A stretch of DNA of 64,000 bases from an uncultured Clostridia bacterium (GTDB taxonomy: Bacteria > Bacillota > Clostridia > Christensenellales > UBA1242): the NCBI GenBank assembly GCA_934747965.1, contig CAKVHI010000001.1, forward strand, positions 186,001-250,000, in the 5' to 3' direction. How positions within the stretch are numbered: the stretch's first letter is position 1; each line of letters starts with the position of its first letter. The position numbers and the translations under genes were made by a program. Positions 19,172 through 28,094 of the stretch are shown one piece after another. Under the pieces are notes generated by a model. That model had not been told where the DNA came from. It did not search any database and saw nothing but the letters and a program-made list of their open reading frames with translations.

Positions 19172-19699
19172 TTATTTTTTGAATCTATTAAAAAATAAGC
19201 TGAATATTTTTTTGGTTTCAAGGTTCAAAAAATTTATGTCTTTCAAAATTTGTATAACATCGTTTATAAACACTTGCAATGAAGTTTTAATTTTTGCGTT
19301 ATATTCAAAATTCTCAAAATCAATCAAACTTCGCAAAAGCTGCAACAAACTTTCTATCAAACCTTGCTTGTTATTAGAATATGTTTGCTCAATTTCCTCA
19401 TTATTTTGGCTTTTATCAATCTCATACAAAATTTTCAAACTTTCTTCAAAATTCAAAAGTTTTGCCTCTATTTGTTTCAATTTGCTAAAATTTTCATTAT
19501 TTTTTGATTGCATTATTAAGTTTCTAACATAATGCAAACTCAAAAGTAAATTATTCATCAAATTATCGAATTTTTCTCTAAACTCATTATCAACTTGATT
19601 TATTTTAACACTATTAAGTTTTTTGTTATATTCACAAGCAAGTTCATTCATTTTTTGTTCATCAATAAGCTTAAAATCATCATAATAAATATTATTCAT
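19172..19699 (-). CDS. Hypothetical helical protein, 175 aa
   Basis: Not recognised. No signal or membrane segment; Lys/Glu/Leu/Asn-rich heptad-like sequence suggests an all-helical cytoplasmic protein. The ATG at 19699 lacks a ribosome site. TATAAA lies exactly six bases upstream, so it could be another leaderless start, although no good -35 is visible. It follows the 184-aa gene, from which a terminator separates it. Confidence 0.6.
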   Translation of the reverse strand: MNNIYYDDFKLIDEQKMNELACEYNKKLNSVKINQVDNEFREKFDNLMNNLLLSLHYVRNLIMQSKNNENFSKLKQIEAKLLNFEESLKILYEIDKSQNNEEIEQTYSNNKQGLIESLLQLLRSLIDFENFEYNAKIKTSLQVFINDVIQILKDINFLNLETKKIFSLFFNRFKK

Positions 19700-19735
19700 T
19701 TATATTTTATATTCACGCCACAACCTTTTAGTTAC

Positions 19736-19770
19736 AAAAAAAGATAAAGTTTAAAACTTTACCTTTTAAT
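19736..19770 (-). terminator. Intrinsic terminator
   Basis: Stem around AAGATAAAGTTT/AAACTTTACCTT with one mismatch, followed by a U run on the minus strand, right after the stop of the 19766-20320 gene. Confidence 0.65.
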
Positions 19771-20320
19771 AATTCATATTAAAATCTTCAACAGTGTTTA
19801 TAGAAAACAAATCTTTTTCTTTATTAAATTTTGTTTTAAATTCAGCAATTATTTTGTCAAGCACAATCTTATTGTCTGAATTAATCATTTTTCTTACATC
19901 ATTATCTATGTAATACAAACCGCAATTAAATTTTTTGTTAAAGTATTTGTCTTTATAGGTGCAAATATCTTGATAAATGCTTTTTTGATTATCAGTCAAT
20001 TTTTCAACATCGATGTTTTTTAATTTTTTTGTGTACTTTACAAGTTCAGCCATTCTAACAAAATTCATTCTGTTGCTTACAGAAGAGAACAATTCTCTAT
20101 ATTTGCCTTCATCTTTCCCTTCAGGACCCATAAAGCGTTCATAATAGAGTTCGAAAACTTCCATATTTACAACATCATAGTGTTTTTCTAAGAAGTAATA
20201 CGCCCCTAAAGCAGTAATTAAATTTTCAAATCTTTCATTTTCACTTAATTTTTTGTTTTTGATAATATTTTTTAAAATTGAATTAATATCCTTTCCTTTA
20301 AAAATCATATTTTTACCCAT
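19766..20320 (-). CDS. Hypothetical cytoplasmic protein, 184 aa
   Basis: Not recognised. I place the start at ATG 20320 (MGKNM): TATAAT of a promoter ends six bases upstream, and the six codons further upstream would overlap the promoter itself. The protein is helical, Lys/Asn-rich, with aromatic residues in the first half (YYFLEKHYDVV) and no membrane segment. It lies 40 bases after the LOG-family gene but has its own promoter. Confidence 0.65.
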   Translation of the reverse strand: MGKNMIFKGKDINSILKNIIKNKKLSENERFENLITALGAYYFLEKHYDVVNMEVFELYYERFMGPEGKDEGKYRELFSSVSNRMNFVRMAELVKYTKKLKNIDVEKLTDNQKSIYQDICTYKDKYFNKKFNCGLYYIDNDVRKMINSDNKIVLDKIIAEFKTKFNKEKDLFSINTVEDFNMNY

Positions 20321-20326
20321 AGTTTT

Positions 20327-20354
20327 ATTATACCACAATCAAATTGATTGTCAA
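20327..20354 (-). promoter_or_regulatory. Promoter of the 184-aa gene, predicted leaderless
   Basis: TTGACA at 20349-20354, 16-base spacer, extended -10 TGGTATAAT with TATAAT at 20327-20332, then six bases to the ATG. Both hexamers match consensus. Confidence 0.8.
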
Positions 20355-20360
20355 TCCCTT

Positions 20361-20927
20361 TTAATTATTTTCTATATCATTAAACAAACCGCTATCTTTT
20401 TTGATATAATCAATAGCCTCTTCACTTGAAGAAACAACTTTAACAATTTGTTCAAATGCTCCTTCCATAACAAGACCTTCTTCAACCATGCGTTTTGTTT
20501 GTGCCAAATACATATCATAAAAGCCATTCAAATTAACAAGAATAACTTTTGCTTTGTGTTCTTTACCCCTATATGTTTCAATGAAATTTGTAATTTCATC
20601 CATAGTTCCAAGCCCACCAGCAATAACAATTATGTATTTACATATTCTTGAAATTAACATCAATCTTTCATTTATAGAATCAACCAAATGCAATTTTTTG
20701 TAAGGCATGTTTACAACATCATCGCGATAAGCCGTTGGAATAATTAATTCTGCATCATCGCTATGAATCAAAAACTCGCCGTAAGTTGCCCCCATCAAGC
20801 CTTTATCACAACCACCTTGAACATAAGTCATATGATTGTCAGCAAGTAACTTACCTAACTTTTTTGCATCCTCCAAATAAATTTCATTTTTTGGTCTGTA
20901 TGCTCCAGCCGCAACAAATACTTTCAT
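20361..20927 (-). CDS. LOG family protein (TIGR00730 type)
   Basis: Rossmann-fold nucleotide hydrolase family related to plant LOG phosphoribohydrolases, often mis-annotated as lysine decarboxylase. The motif AGGLGTMDE replaces the usual PGGxGTxxE (Ala in place of Pro), and an upstream Gly-rich GGCDKGLMG is present. The start is ATG 20927, preceded by AAAGGAGG, giving 188 aa; an upstream in-frame start would bury that site. The family hydrolyses nucleoside 5'-monophosphates to base and ribose-5-phosphate; the substrate here is unknown. A TATAAT at 20971-20976 may be its promoter. Confidence 0.85.
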   Translation of the reverse strand: MKVFVAAGAYRPKNEIYLEDAKKLGKLLADNHMTYVQGGCDKGLMGATYGEFLIHSDDAELIIPTAYRDDVVNMPYKKLHLVDSINERLMLISRICKYIIVIAGGLGTMDEITNFIETYRGKEHKAKVILVNLNGFYDMYLAQTKRMVEEGLVMEGAFEQIVKVVSSSEEAIDYIKKDSGLFNDIENN

Positions 20928-21046
20928 AAATTCCTCCTTTAAGCCCACAGTAATTAAAATTTTCACTTGTATTATATTTGCTTTTAATGTTTTATATGAA
21001 AATTTTGTGCTTTAATTTCCAACTTTAAATAGTATATAATTAAGTG

Positions 21047-21079
21047 TTTTGTTTAACCATTATAAATTATGCTAAACAA
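21047..21079 (-). terminator. Possible weak terminator after eno
   Basis: Seven-base stem TTGTTTA/TAAACAA around an AT loop just after the eno stop. The following sequence is only partly U-rich, so this is tentative. Confidence 0.35.
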
Positions 21080-21084
21080 ATTTG

Positions 21085-22386
21085 TCAATAGCAATTTTTA
21101 AAAGTTTTGCTACCTAAAAATTTTGAACAAGATTTAAGTTCTTCTTCAATTCTTAAAAGTCTGTTATATTTGCACACCCTTTCTGTTCTGCAAGGGGCAC
21201 CTGTTTTTATTTGTCCGCTTTCAACCATAACTGCCAAATCAGCAATCGTAGTGTCTTCCGTTTCTCCACTTCGATGCGAAATTACAACAGTATAACCATT
21301 TTTCTTTGCTAAATTTATTGCTTTCAAAGTTTCCGAGAATGTTCCAATTTGATTTAACTTAATAAGCACAGAATTGGCAAGATTATCTTCTATACCTTTT
21401 TGCAATCTTTCTATGTTTGTAACAAATAAGTCATCACCAACAATTTGAATTTTGTTTCCTAAACAATCATTTAAAATTTTATAACTTTCAAAATCTTCTT
21501 CATCAAAAGGGTCCTCAAGCGAAATTATTGGATAGTCGCAACAAAGATTTTCCCAATATTTTGACAATTCTTCATTTGAATAAAATTTGTTTGTCTTCCA
21601 AAAATAGTAACCATTTTTGTTTTGTTTTTTGGCTTCATTTTTCATTTCACTTGCTGCTGCATCTAGTGCAATAAAAAAATCTTCTTTTGGCTTATAGCCG
21701 GCTTTCTCTATCGCTTTCAAAATATAATCTAGTGCCATTTCATCAGATGAGAAGTTTGGAGCAAATCCGCCCTCATCACCAACATTAGTTTCGTAACCGT
21801 CAATTTTTAATAATGCTTTTAAGCAATGATAAACTTCAGCACATTTTTTTAAAGCCTTAGAAAAACTTCCACAGTTAGTTGGAACAATCATAAATTCTTG
21901 AATGTTTAAACTATTGTCAGCATGTTTTCCACCATTTATAATGTTCATCATAGGTGTTGGAAGCAAGCAAGCATCGTTTGTCAATAATTTGTATAAAGGA
22001 ATTTTTTTTGACTCACATAAAGCTTTGACAAAGGCAACGCTAACCCCCAAAATTGCGTTTGCACCCAAATTAGATTTATTTTTTGTGCCGTCAAGAGCAA
22101 TCAAAAAATCATCAAGTTCTTCAAAACCTGAAAACTCTTTGTGCAAAATTGCCTTTCTTATTGTTTCATTAACATTTTTACATGCTTTCTCAACAGACTT
22201 TCCATTATAATTTGTTTTGTCATTATCTCTAAGTTCTAATGCTTCAAAACTACCTGTTGATGCCCCACTAGGAACACTAAATCGACCAAAACTATTATCT
22301 TGCAACACAACATCGACTTCAACTGTAGGATTTCCTCTACTATCCAAAATCTGTCTTGCTTTAACATCTTCAATTTTATAACTCAT
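21085..22386 (-). CDS. eno: Enolase
   Basis: Glycolytic enzyme interconverting 2-phosphoglycerate and phosphoenolpyruvate. It has 433 aa, as usual. N-terminal ARQILDSRGNPTVEVDV, the substrate-loop region MMNIINGGKHADNSLNIQEF, metal ligands in FFIALDAAASE, LEDPFDEED and VGDDLFVTN, the catalytic Lys in VLIKLNQIGTF, and the signature SHRSGETEDTTIADLAV are all present. The ATG overlaps the tmk stop (ATGA), so the two genes are coupled. This glycolytic gene is last in an operon with lepB, yhbY and tmk rather than in a gap-pgk-tpi cluster. Confidence 0.98.
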   Translation of the reverse strand: MSYKIEDVKARQILDSRGNPTVEVDVVLQDNSFGRFSVPSGASTGSFEALELRDNDKTNYNGKSVEKACKNVNETIRKAILHKEFSGFEELDDFLIALDGTKNKSNLGANAILGVSVAFVKALCESKKIPLYKLLTNDACLLPTPMMNIINGGKHADNSLNIQEFMIVPTNCGSFSKALKKCAEVYHCLKALLKIDGYETNVGDEGGFAPNFSSDEMALDYILKAIEKAGYKPKEDFFIALDAAASEMKNEAKKQNKNGYYFWKTNKFYSNEELSKYWENLCCDYPIISLEDPFDEEDFESYKILNDCLGNKIQIVGDDLFVTNIERLQKGIEDNLANSVLIKLNQIGTFSETLKAINLAKKNGYTVVISHRSGETEDTTIADLAVMVESGQIKTGAPCRTERVCKYNRLLRIEEELKSCSKFLGSKTFKNCY

Positions 22387-23054
22387 TTTTCCCTCTTATT
22401 TATAATTTTTAAAACTATTTTTTGAATTTTTGCTTGAATTTCGTTTTTATTCAAAATGCCCTTGCTGTTATAGCATTTTATTGTTTGCCATTTATTAAAT
22501 TTTGCACAATCCTTATAAGTCTTATAACTTTTTTCCAAAAATTCAAGATTCTTTTCATGAATATCTTGCTTTGTTTCTGATTTCAATTTTTTTCTATTTT
22601 CTCTTAGTTTTAAGGACAATTCGGGTTTCAAATCTAAAAAAATTGTTACATCTGGTTTTGGAAGATTTAAATTATCAAATTCAAAATGTCTCAATTCCTT
22701 AACAAACTCGGCACGCTTTTCTTGGCTGTTAATTTTGCATGACTGATAAACTTCATTACTTGAAACATATCTGTCTAAAATTAAAATACCATTTTCATTC
22801 AAAAAATTAGTGTATTCTTTCATGGTGCAAAATCGATCTAGAGCAAAAAACACTGAAGCTTGAAAAGGAGTAAGACTGTTTAGACCACCAAATTCGCCAT
22901 TCAAATATTTTTTTACAAACAATGAAGAATCATTTTTGTAGTTTGGAAAACTCTGAATTTTTACATTCTTTTTCATACTTACTAAAAACTCATAAAGCAT
23001 CATTGCTTGAGTTTGTTTCCCCGATCCGTCAACGCCTTCAATAACAATTATCAT
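22383..23054 (-). CDS. tmk: Thymidylate kinase
   Basis: Phosphorylates dTMP to dTDP for DNA synthesis. P-loop EGVDGSGKQTQ near residue 7, the DR motif in ALDRF and the signature LDRYVSSNEVYQ are present. At 223 aa it is slightly longer than many bacterial enzymes. ATG 23054 is preceded by AGGTGAT, an extended match to the 16S tail, which settles the start; an in-frame GTG two codons earlier falls inside that site. The stop overlaps eno by four bases, and yhbY ends 13 bases upstream. Confidence 0.95.
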   Translation of the reverse strand: MIIVIEGVDGSGKQTQAMMLYEFLVSMKKNVKIQSFPNYKNDSSLFVKKYLNGEFGGLNSLTPFQASVFFALDRFCTMKEYTNFLNENGILILDRYVSSNEVYQSCKINSQEKRAEFVKELRHFEFDNLNLPKPDVTIFLDLKPELSLKLRENRKKLKSETKQDIHEKNLEFLEKSYKTYKDCAKFNKWQTIKCYNSKGILNKNEIQAKIQKIVLKIINKREK

Positions 23055-23067
23055 AATCACCTAAAAA

Positions 23068-23361
23068 CTAATTTAAAATATGTTTTGCATTTTTTGCTTT
23101 TGAATATCTATAAATAATCAAAATTTTTCCAACAACCAAAACAGGTTCTGAATTTGTTTTGCAACAAATAAAGTTCATCAATTCTTTTGGATCCTCCTCA
23201 GAATTTTGAAGAATTTTTATTTTCATAAGTTCATGCTTATTCAAATAGTTTTCTATTTCAATTAAAGCATTTTCATTCAGATTATCTTTTCCTATATTCA
23301 AAACAGGTTTAAGATTTTGAGCAAGACTTTTAAGTTCGGCTCTTTGTTTTGTTGTAATCAT
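23068..23361 (-). CDS. yhbY: YhbY-like CRM-domain RNA-binding protein
   Basis: 97 aa, a single CRM domain as in YhbY/YqeI, which binds pre-50S ribosomes. It starts with TTKQRAELKSLAQNLKPVLN, and the family's GKxGL turn is GKDNLNE here; a later Cys-Cys segment (FICCKTNSEPVLVVGKILIIY) takes the place of the usual hydrophobic strand. AAGGAGAG precedes the ATG. It sits between lepB (12 bases) and tmk (13 bases) in one operon. Confidence 0.88.
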   Translation of the reverse strand: MITTKQRAELKSLAQNLKPVLNIGKDNLNENALIEIENYLNKHELMKIKILQNSEEDPKELMNFICCKTNSEPVLVVGKILIIYRYSKAKNAKHILN

Positions 23362-23373
23362 ATACTCTCTCCT

Positions 23374-24027
23374 TTAAAATTTAAAAATTTGCTTTATTAT
23401 GCTTGCAAAAGCATTCTCTCCAGCTTTTATGATAAAATCAACTTTTGCAATAACATTCTCTTCTTTAACCGGGCCATAACTAGAACAATCAGCAGAAACT
23501 GCACGATTATCTCCCAAATAAAACACATAACCTTTTGGAACAATCAATGTATCATCTTCAAAAAGTTCGGGTTTTTGAGTTTTTAAATTGTCAAAATTTG
23601 AATATGTTCTTGTTTTGACTGATGAAACATAATCTTCTTTTAATTCAACATCGTTCACAAACACAGTGCCTTCAGAATTTATTTTAACTTTATCTCCGCC
23701 AACCGCAATAAGACGCTTTATAACATAAATATAATTTTCTTCTTCATGGTCAAAAACTTTTTTTGCAACAATAATATCGCCCTTGTGATAGGCTTTTATA
23801 TAATTAAGAACAACCCTATCATGAAGATTGTTTGTTTGATATTCATTCGTGCCATTCAAAAGCGGGCTCATGCTTGTGCCACTTACAGGAGCAATGGAAT
23901 AGGTAACATTAATATAAATAGTAAAAACACACAATATAACACACAAAAACAAAAAGATTTTTGAGCATAAAATTTTGAATTTGTCAACTGGTGTTTGTTT
24001 TAAATAAAGCAATTCATTTTTTTGCAT
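23374..24027 (-). CDS. lepB: Signal peptidase I
   Basis: Membrane serine protease cleaving signal peptides of exported proteins. I start it at ATG 24027 (MQKNE, 217 aa) because TATAAT ends six bases upstream; the in-frame ATG two codons earlier lies between -10 box and start. A TM segment covers residues ~22-44. Catalytic Ser 52 is in SGTSMSP, the catalytic Lys in VIKRLIAVGGD, and the C-terminal signature is YVFYLGDNR with SxDSxxYG replaced by SADCSSYG. It is the first gene of lepB-yhbY-tmk-eno. Confidence 0.95.
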   Translation of the reverse strand: MQKNELLYLKQTPVDKFKILCSKIFLFLCVILCVFTIYINVTYSIAPVSGTSMSPLLNGTNEYQTNNLHDRVVLNYIKAYHKGDIIVAKKVFDHEEENYIYVIKRLIAVGGDKVKINSEGTVFVNDVELKEDYVSSVKTRTYSNFDNLKTQKPELFEDDTLIVPKGYVFYLGDNRAVSADCSSYGPVKEENVIAKVDFIIKAGENAFASIIKQIFKF

Positions 24028-24033
24028 AGTCAT

Positions 24034-24039
24034 ATTATA
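24034..24039 (-). promoter_or_regulatory. -10 box of lepB operon, predicted leaderless
   Basis: TATAAT at 24034-24039, six bases before ATG 24027. No good -35 is seen (the expected place reads TTTATT). Confidence 0.55.
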
Positions 24040-24091
24040 TAGCAAAAATTAAAAAAAATAAAGGAAATATAATGATTATAATTTATTTTTT

Positions 24092-24100
24092 TGATATAAT
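24092..24100 (+). promoter_or_regulatory. Extended -10 promoter of the PAP2 gene, predicted leaderless
   Basis: TGATATAAT with TATAAT at 24095-24100, followed by six bases and the ATG at 24107. The -35 region is weak, as often with extended -10 promoters. Confidence 0.7.
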
Positions 24101-24106
24101 AAAATC

Positions 24107-24769
24107 ATGGATACAACAAAAAGATATATCATTAAGCACATAATTTTTCAAAGTTTGCTCTTTTCTTTTGCAATCTTTTTGTGTTTAAGTGTGGTTTTTA
24201 ATGCAACATTTATTAATGTTGTTGACAACTTTGTTTTTAATCTTGCAAGTTTCATAAGATGTAGTTTTGTAAACAACTTATTTTTATTTATAACTTTTTT
24301 AGGCGAAACCGAAACGGTGATTTGCATTTTAATTTTGCTTTTAATTTTTCCATTTCGCAAAAAACTTGTTCCTCTTTATTACTTAATAGGTATAAGTGTG
24401 TGCACAAACTATATTATAAAAAATTTGGTTAAGCGGGCTAGACCTGTTGGTCAATTTGTTAATAACCTTGTTATTAATTATCCCTTTCCAAAATCTTATT
24501 CTTTTCCAAGCGGACATTCACAAAATTCTTTAGTGTTATATTTTGTTTTGGCTTATATCTTGATTAACACATACTACAAAAAAAATAACAAAAAACTTGT
24601 TTTGGCTTTAATCACTTTAATTCCAGTTTTTATTATGCTTTCTCGAATAATTCTGGGCGTGCACTTTTTTAGTGATGTTTTAATGGGCTGTGTTATTGCA
24701 ACAATTATCATATCAAATTATATCTTTCTTGAAAACATAACCAAAAACAAAATCACTCAACCAAATTAA
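24107..24769 (+). CDS. PAP2-family membrane phosphatase
   Basis: 220 aa with about six membrane segments. The three phosphatase motifs are all present: K-x6-RP in KNLVKRARP, PSGHSQNS (motif 2, catalytic His) and SRIILGVHFFSDVLMG (motif 3). Relatives dephosphorylate undecaprenyl pyrophosphate, phosphatidylglycerophosphate or phosphatidate; which applies here cannot be told. The ATG lacks a ribosome site and is predicted leaderless. It is divergent from lepB; about 80 bases separate the two starts and hold both promoters. Confidence 0.92.
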   Translation: MDTTKRYIIKHIIFQSLLFSFAIFLCLSVVFNATFINVVDNFVFNLASFIRCSFVNNLFLFITFLGETETVICILILLLIFPFRKKLVPLYYLIGISVCTNYIIKNLVKRARPVGQFVNNLVINYPFPKSYSFPSGHSQNSLVLYFVLAYILINTYYKKNNKKLVLALITLIPVFIMLSRIILGVHFFSDVLMGCVIATIIISNYIFLENITKNKITQPN

Positions 24770-24799
24770 AAAGGACTTTAAACAAAAGTCCTTTATTTT
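24769..24799. terminator. Shared bidirectional terminator
   Basis: Stem AAAGGACTT/AAGTCCTTT with a short loop and U runs on both strands, between the PAP2 gene and the small convergent gene. Confidence 0.85.
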
Positions 24800-24987
24800 T
24801 TATTATTTTTCTTACATTTTTCGTAAATGTAATATTGTCCTTGAAAAGCCGAAATGTTGTTTGCCACCGAGCAAAGAATGTTTTTGATAACAACAAGTTC
24901 ATCTTGGTCAAATTTTTGAGTTAAAATCAAACTAATACTGCTTGATAGTTTTATAATATCTTCGGGCGACAAACTTTTACAATTCAT
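24793..24987 (-). CDS. Small clostridial-type protein (DUF6774-like), 64 aa
   Basis: The pattern S-x2-I-x2-LS-S-I-x2-IL-x3-F-D-x-DEL-x3-I-x3-C-x-VA-x2-I fits a family of short proteins common in Clostridia (I believe DUF6774) with unknown function. No Shine-Dalgarno site and no convincing -10 box precede the ATG, which lowers confidence in the start. The gene ends inside the shared terminator. Confidence 0.55.
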   Translation of the reverse strand: MNCKSLSPEDIIKLSSSISLILTQKFDQDELVVIKNILCSVANNISAFQGQYYIYEKCKKNNKK

Positions 24988-25024
24988 AATATTTTTTATG
25001 AAAATTAGAATGAATTTGCTATAA

Positions 25025-26458
25025 CTAGTTTTGAATTTTTTCTTTTTTTGCGTTTATTTTTGCATTAACAAAATATATTAATCTTAACAACAAATAAACA
25101 AGCACACAAGTTACAACAAACACTAGGAATATCAAAAGTTGAATAACAGGATATAATGTTATGTTAGGACCTATTTTCCAAGTAATATCAAACAATGGTC
25201 CTATACCTTTGATTATATCGGTTGCAACCGTTTTGTCAAACATAAACAAATAGTTCGCACTATAAAAATCATTAGATGTTTTTAAAGCAATAGCATTAAA
25301 CATTGTTCCAAGCAAAAGCACAACAACAAAATAGCAACAAAAACCAATCAAACAATCTCTTAAGGCATAAATATTTACTGGTTTAAAGATTTTGAAGCAA
25401 AGTGCCAAAATCGGAACAACCAAAATATTTGTGTGTTCCAATATAAAATGCATATTATATAGTTGGAACAAGCCGTTATTGTCTAAGTCTGGCACCGCCA
25501 AAGCAAAAAGCGCACCTGTTAGGTTTACAATCAAAGTAAAATTGAAAAGTTTTTGATTTTTAAATATCATTGATGCTAAAATCAAATAAGCGCCAATATT
25601 ACATAATTGCAAAGGCAAGCGTTTGATGTTAATAGAAATTGCACTAAACATTTGATTATATTGAATAAATAAGCACAAACTTAAAACCAACAAAACAATA
25701 TGTTTTGTTTTTTCATCTTTGTTTCTGAAGATAAAATAAAGTGCTAAAATGTCGCACACGACGAACACAAACCATAATAAATGAGGAACACTCCAAGCCG
25801 AAAAAATAATATTTGAGTGCCCAAATAAATGTTGTGGAACATAAATAGGAATGCTTGCTATCATTATCGCAAAAAAGACCAAAACAGCCATTAATGTTTG
25901 TTTTAAATTTAGTTTAATGTCTTTATATTCTTCAAAGAACAACACAACACTGAACAAACTTTGAATAAGCCAAGTTATACCAAAAACAAAACTTCTAAAA
26001 ATTGGATTTAACAAAAAGTTTTTAAAACCTTCGCTTAAAACAGGTATTGAATTTAATCCTCGACCGATTGGGTCTGTTGCATAAGACAGATATTGTGGAT
26101 AGAAAATCAAATTCAAAACAAAAACAAACAGTCCACCATAAATTGCAATATTTTTGATTGTTTTGTTTTTGAAAAACACGCTTATTGGCAAAACAATAAA
26201 TGGAACATAAGAAACCCATCTTGCCAAAGCAAACATCACATTTCTTGAAGCCAATTCTTCTTTTGAATAACACAAACTAAAAGCATCGGGAAGCAAAATT
26301 GATAAAAATATAATAACGCAATAAACGACCGAAATAACTTTCAAAATTTTATTAATTTTTTCCTTAAAATTTTCGTTATCTTTAAAAACCTTAAATTTCA
26401 ATATCAAATAAACGCTCAAAATTATTAAAAAAGCGATTGAAAAATATAAGTAAAACAT
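25025..26458 (-). CDS. YwaF/TIGR02206-family integral membrane protein
   Basis: 477 aa, about 12-13 hydrophobic segments. The second half matches the YwaF (TMEM164-type) pattern: LPLQLCNIGAYLI, then GALFALAVPDL, then a segment with HFILEHTNILVVPIL. The N-terminal half contains extra TM segments, so the protein is about twice the length of B. subtilis YwaF. TMEM164 is an acyltransferase acting on ether phospholipids; whether bacterial members do this is unproven. GAGG ten bases before the ATG is the ribosome site; TATAAT lies about 15 bases further upstream. Confidence 0.75.
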   Translation of the reverse strand: MFYLYFSIAFLIILSVYLILKFKVFKDNENFKEKINKILKVISVVYCVIIFLSILLPDAFSLCYSKEELASRNVMFALARWVSYVPFIVLPISVFFKNKTIKNIAIYGGLFVFVLNLIFYPQYLSYATDPIGRGLNSIPVLSEGFKNFLLNPIFRSFVFGITWLIQSLFSVVLFFEEYKDIKLNLKQTLMAVLVFFAIMIASIPIYVPQHLFGHSNIIFSAWSVPHLLWFVFVVCDILALYFIFRNKDEKTKHIVLLVLSLCLFIQYNQMFSAISINIKRLPLQLCNIGAYLILASMIFKNQKLFNFTLIVNLTGALFALAVPDLDNNGLFQLYNMHFILEHTNILVVPILALCFKIFKPVNIYALRDCLIGFCCYFVVVLLLGTMFNAIALKTSNDFYSANYLFMFDKTVATDIIKGIGPLFDITWKIGPNITLYPVIQLLIFLVFVVTCVLVYLLLRLIYFVNAKINAKKEKIQN

Positions 26459-26524
26459 AAATAATAAACCTCGTAAAGTTTATTATAGCAAAATTTATTT
26501 ATTATTTCAAACAAAAACAAGAAT

Positions 26525-27133
26525 TTAATTATCTTTAATATAAAGCGTTTTTATTTCTCTATTAAATAATTTTTTTATAATTAAAAATATAAATGTTATT
26601 GCAAATGCAATAAGAATTATAATCAAAGTTTGATTTTTAAAAAACAAACTTAAAGCATAAATTAGCAAAATCGAAAATATATTTCCTAAAATAATTGAGA
26701 CAAACGACTTTTTGTTGTCTAATTTTAAAAAACTTGCGATTAAACTTGCAGTCCATACTCCTGTTAACGGAAGAGGAATTAAAACAAACAAAAATAACAA
26801 AAAATAAACCCTAGAGTTTTCAAATTTTTTGCTTTTATTTTTTATAATACTTTCTAATTTTGTGTTAAGTTTAGAGAAAAAATTATATTTGTTTAATTTC
26901 TTTATTATATTATTAAAAAAGAACAACAAAAACAAGCATAAAAACATACCTGCTAAAGCACAAGTTAAAATTGCGAGCAATGGATGCATTGCACAATTTT
27001 TTAGCAAATTTTGATTAATTGCAAACGGAAAAGCCACTCTGCTTTCGGTTATAGGCAAAATAGCAATAATAAAAACTGCAAGCCAAATCATATTTTGAAA
27101 ATTTTCTGCAAAAAATATTTTTAAACTTTCCAT
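26525..27133 (-). CDS. Putative small multidrug export protein family (PF06695)
   Basis: 202 aa with about five membrane segments. It has the family's two hallmarks: an early TM with the helix break AILPITESRVAFPFAI, and a later LFVLIPLPLTGVWTASLIAS resembling the PLPGTGaytGAlxA motif. Despite the name, transport by this family is poorly documented. No ribosome site is visible before the ATG. It is divergent from the lipoprotein gene. Confidence 0.75.
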   Translation of the reverse strand: MESLKIFFAENFQNMIWLAVFIIAILPITESRVAFPFAINQNLLKNCAMHPLLAILTCALAGMFLCLFLLFFFNNIIKKLNKYNFFSKLNTKLESIIKNKSKKFENSRVYFLLFLFVLIPLPLTGVWTASLIASFLKLDNKKSFVSIILGNIFSILLIYALSLFFKNQTLIIILIAFAITFIFLIIKKLFNREIKTLYIKDN

Positions 27134-27207
27134 ACTAAAATTTATTCACAAAACCATTTAAATATTAAATTAGTCATTAAATTCTTTTTAAAAAAATATA
27201 TTATTTT

Positions 27208-27915
27208 ATGAAAAATTTTAAAAAAATAGTTTTATTTTTTATTCTGATATTTTCGATTTCAATTTTCGGTTGCCAAGAAAATATTAACACACTTATGCAA
27301 GAGAGATTAAGTGAAGTTAGATATAATTTGTTTTGTTTTTCTTCTGATGAAATTAATATAAAATTTACAAGTGGATTTCGTGAAGACCCCTATGTTTTGA
27401 ATGGAAAAAGCGAAAATAAAAAAGAATTTGGCATTATCACAGTCAAATTTTTGAAAGAAATTCCAAACAAAAACGCTAATCCTAATTTTGTTATAACAAT
27501 AGAGGATATGGACTTTGACGGAGGTTTTGAATTAAATCCATTCGACCAGACTTATGTTCAAGACATTAAAACTTTTGTTTTGGATGAGGCAAATATTTCG
27601 ATTAAAATATCTTTTGGAGAATTAAATTTTGAGGCAACACTAAAAAATGTTTCTAAACAATTTGAAATCAATCATAAAGACGCATTAAACATTTTTATTA
27701 AAGAATTTAAAAAAGAAATTACCTCTCTTACAAAATTAAACAAAAATTTTGAAGTTTATGTTAAAATTATTGATGATCCTAGTTTGGAAATAAACAAAAA
27801 CTATTTTTATGTTTGTTTACTTTCTGATTCGGGAGATAGTTTTTCGGCAATTATAGATCCAATAACTAAACTTGTACTTGCAAAAAACGAAAGCAAAAAT
27901 CAAGTAATTTTGTGA
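27208..27915 (+). CDS. Putative lipoprotein, 235 aa
   Basis: Not recognised beyond its export signal. Residues 1-20 form a lipoprotein signal (Lys-rich start, hydrophobic core, SIFGC lipobox with Cys 22 as lipidation site). The mature part is acidic, mixed alpha/beta, with no known motif. The ATG has no ribosome site; TATATT lies five bases upstream, but no -35 is convincing, so a leaderless start is only possible. It precedes prfB by about 180 bases, which include prfB's own promoter. Confidence 0.75.
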   Translation: MKNFKKIVLFFILIFSISIFGCQENINTLMQERLSEVRYNLFCFSSDEINIKFTSGFREDPYVLNGKSENKKEFGIITVKFLKEIPNKNANPNFVITIEDMDFDGGFELNPFDQTYVQDIKTFVLDEANISIKISFGELNFEATLKNVSKQFEINHKDALNIFIKEFKKEITSLTKLNKNFEVYVKIIDDPSLEINKNYFYVCLLSDSGDSFSAIIDPITKLVLAKNESKNQVIL

Positions 27916-28056
27916 TATTTATTTACTAAAATAATTTCTTTTTAAAATTAAAAAGTAATTTATCACTAATAAAATGACAAAATTTGAACAAACTTTTTCA
28001 TTTTTGGAAAATTTAATTTCAAATTATATTAAATATTTTTTTAATTTCGGTTTTTG

Positions 28057-28065
28057 TGATATAAT
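28057..28065 (+). promoter_or_regulatory. Extended -10 promoter of prfB
   Basis: TGATATAAT with TATAAT at 28060-28065. It gives a leader of about 25 bases with AAAGG before the ATG at 28095. Confidence 0.65.
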
Positions 28066-28094
28066 AAAACAAAATTTAGTTTAAAGGTAAATTT

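Noticed and set aside
27197..27207. The 235-aa lipoprotein gene as a further leaderless case
   Set aside because: The TATATT box is only five bases from the ATG and there is no acceptable -35, so it was not counted in the set.
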